DNA from: Flavobacterium sp. N502540 | GTDB lineage: Bacteria; Bacteroidota; Bacteroidia; Flavobacteriales; Flavobacteriaceae | Assembly: GCF_025947365.1 (NCBI RefSeq) | Contig: NZ_CP110012.1 | Location: 1,116,001 to 1,180,000, forward strand | Length of the DNA: 64,000 nt | Direction of reading: 5' to 3' | Shown here: piece by piece, positions 62,950 to 64,000 of the stretch | Position numbering within the stretch: the first letter of the stretch is position 1 | Layout of the letters: every line of letters begins with the position of its first letter | Translations under genes and position numbers: made by a program | Notes under the pieces: model-generated | What the model was told of the DNA's origin: nothing | Databases searched by the model: none | What the model saw: only the letters and a program-made list of their open reading frames with translations

Positions 62950-64000
62950 TTATTTAACTTCAGCTTTTACGGTTTTATTTGCTTTTTCAAGCGTAAAAGA
63001 AAATTCAGAACCAATTCCGAACTCACTTTCTACATATACTTTCTCTTTATGTGCTTCAATAATGTGCTTTACAATAGCCAATCCTAATCCGGAACCACCC
63101 TCTGAACGGGTTCCACTTTTATCAACTCTGTAAAAGCGTTCGAAAAGTCTCGGTATATTTTGTTTCTCAACACCTTCACCATTATCACTAATACGAATCA
63201 GTACTTTTTTCTTGGTTAGGTTAACCACTCCCACCTCAGTCAAACCACCTTCTTTACCGTACTTAATAGAGTTCACGATCAGGTTTTCCAGAACTTGCTG
63301 AATTCTGTCCTTATCTCCGCGAATGATTACTGACTTAATATTCTTGCTTTCAAAAGCCAGTTTAATTTTCTTTTTGTCGGCTTTCATCTCCAATAAATCG
63401 AAAACGTTCTGAATCAGTTCTACAATATCAAAATCACTCATGATTAAATCCAGGTCTCCTGATTCTAATTTGGTGATCATGTCCAGATCTTCAACGATAT
63501 AAATCAATCGCTCAACCCCTTTCTCAGCTCTCTTTAAATATTTTTTTCGAATGTTCTTATCTTCCATAGCACCATCCAGCAAAGTCGAAACATAACCCTG
63601 AACCGTAAACAAAGGCGTTTTCAGCTCATGCGAAACATTTCCAAGAAACTCACGTCGGTATTGCTCCCTAATCTCCAGCATTTCAATTTCCAGCTTTTTA
63701 TCGGTGGCAAACTTTTTCACCTCGCGTGAAAGCGTTTCCATATCAGTAGTTATAGGCTGATTGATAAGCGTTGTGGTCTCTAATAACGAAACCTCATCGT
63801 ATATCTTCTTGACTCTTCTGTAAATAAAACGCTCCACTCGATATTGCAAAACCAAAAATGAAAAAGCATAAATAGATATTATAAAGATTATTCCGAATGC
63901 AAATTGATACTTTAATTGATTTTTATAAAATAAAGACATCAATATCATCACAAATCCTGTTGCAAAAAGACTTATGTATAATGCTGACTTTACAGCAAAT
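62950..64000 (-). CDS. Two-component sensor histidine kinase, PhoR-like (5' end outside window)
   Basis: The frame is open to the end of the window (residues before the visible VMILMSLF continue upstream as ...KSALYISLFATGF), so the N-terminus is missing. Two transmembrane helices are seen (SALYISLFATGFVMILMSLF and FAFGIIFIISIYAFSFLVLQ) with only a short loop between them, unlike sensors with a large periplasmic domain. Then a coiled linker, the H-box FLGNVSHELKTPLFTVQGYV (phospho-His), N-box NLIVNSIKYG, and ATP-lid motifs ISDNGEGVEK, GSGLGLAIVKHI. PhoR-type assignment is from this architecture and from the nearby phosphate-type porin. Its response regulator is presumably upstream of the window. 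Confidence 0.9.
   Translation of the reverse strand, partial: FAVKSALYISLFATGFVMILMSLFYKNQLKYQFAFGIIFIISIYAFSFLVLQYRVERFIYRRVKKIYDEVSLLETTTLINQPITTDMETLSREVKKFATDKKLEIEMLEIREQYRREFLGNVSHELKTPLFTVQGYVSTLLDGAMEDKNIRKKYLKRAEKGVERLIYIVEDLDMITKLESGDLDLIMSDFDIVELIQNVFDLLEMKADKKKIKLAFESKNIKSVIIRGDKDRIQQVLENLIVNSIKYGKEGGLTEVGVVNLTKKKVLIRISDNGEGVEKQNIPRLFERFYRVDKSGTRSEGGSGLGLAIVKHIIEAHKEKVYVESEFGIGSEFSFTLEKANKTVKAEVK

Overview
The window is AT-rich chromosomal DNA from a member of the Bacteroidota, most likely a Flavobacterium or close relative. Evidence: A-rich ribosome-binding regions without clear Shine-Dalgarno sequences, several -7 elements of the form TAnnTTTG, a DAHP synthase fused to chorismate mutase, paired DUF3857/transglutaminase proteins, SusC/TonB-style outer-membrane barrels, DUF1501/DUF1800 proteins, and the short palindromic and 'gaggttctgagatgctaag'-type intergenic repeats common in flavobacteria. 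The assignment rests on gene content and motifs; no search was run. I see no rRNA, tRNA, CRISPR array, phage or insertion sequence.

Layout. 1-6.1 kb (+): end of a GNAT acetyltransferase, a small SpoT/Mesh1-like HD hydrolase, an AraC regulator, two secreted serine beta-lactamase-fold hydrolases and a small secreted protein. 6.1-12.1 kb: penicillin-acylase family enzyme (-), AsmA-like membrane protein (+), and a 603-residue cysteine-rich protein of unknown function (+). 12.2-16.1 kb (-): an accessory locus with a lipoprotein carrying a C-terminal HExxH domain, a small secreted protein, a displaced 5'-truncated copy of the HExxH module that reuses the same linker, a second small secreted protein, and a glycine-zipper lipoprotein; a relic of a second glycine-zipper gene lies at the far end. 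16.3-26.3 kb (-): kynureninase, queA, aroA, MazG-like, two DUF3857 proteins, dtd and rsgA. 26.4-29.7 kb: a very large VIT/TonB-plug/DUF2135 protein. 29.9-34.3 kb (-): a phenylalanine/tyrosine operon (pheA, aminotransferase, tyrA, DAHP synthase-chorismate mutase) preceded by a Phe-rich leader peptide and terminator. 34.5-42 kb (-): DUF1501 and DUF1800 proteins, ribonucleotide reductase nrdA and nrdB, and a DUF3109 protein. 42-51 kb: MarC, a flavoprotein, S41 protease, dCMP deaminase, HupE-like, TerB-like, fructose-bisphosphatase, acetyltransferase and aspartate kinase. 51-64 kb: TonB-family barrel, two regulators, three tiny (probably membrane) proteins, a 1.1-kilo-residue outer-membrane protein, a secreted Lys/Ala-rich protein, a glycosyltransferase, a phosphate-type porin and a PhoR-like sensor kinase cut by the window end.

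How it works together. Aromatic amino-acid synthesis is split between aroA and the pheA-led operon. The operon appears to be controlled by classical ribosome-mediated attenuation: a 26-residue leader peptide with six Phe and two Tyr, an antiterminator strand inside the leader ORF, and a terminator ending just before pheA. The 12.2-15.4 kb locus looks like a modular, recombining secreted-effector/partner system and is the best candidate for something undescribed. Most of the remainder is ordinary housekeeping and envelope biology.
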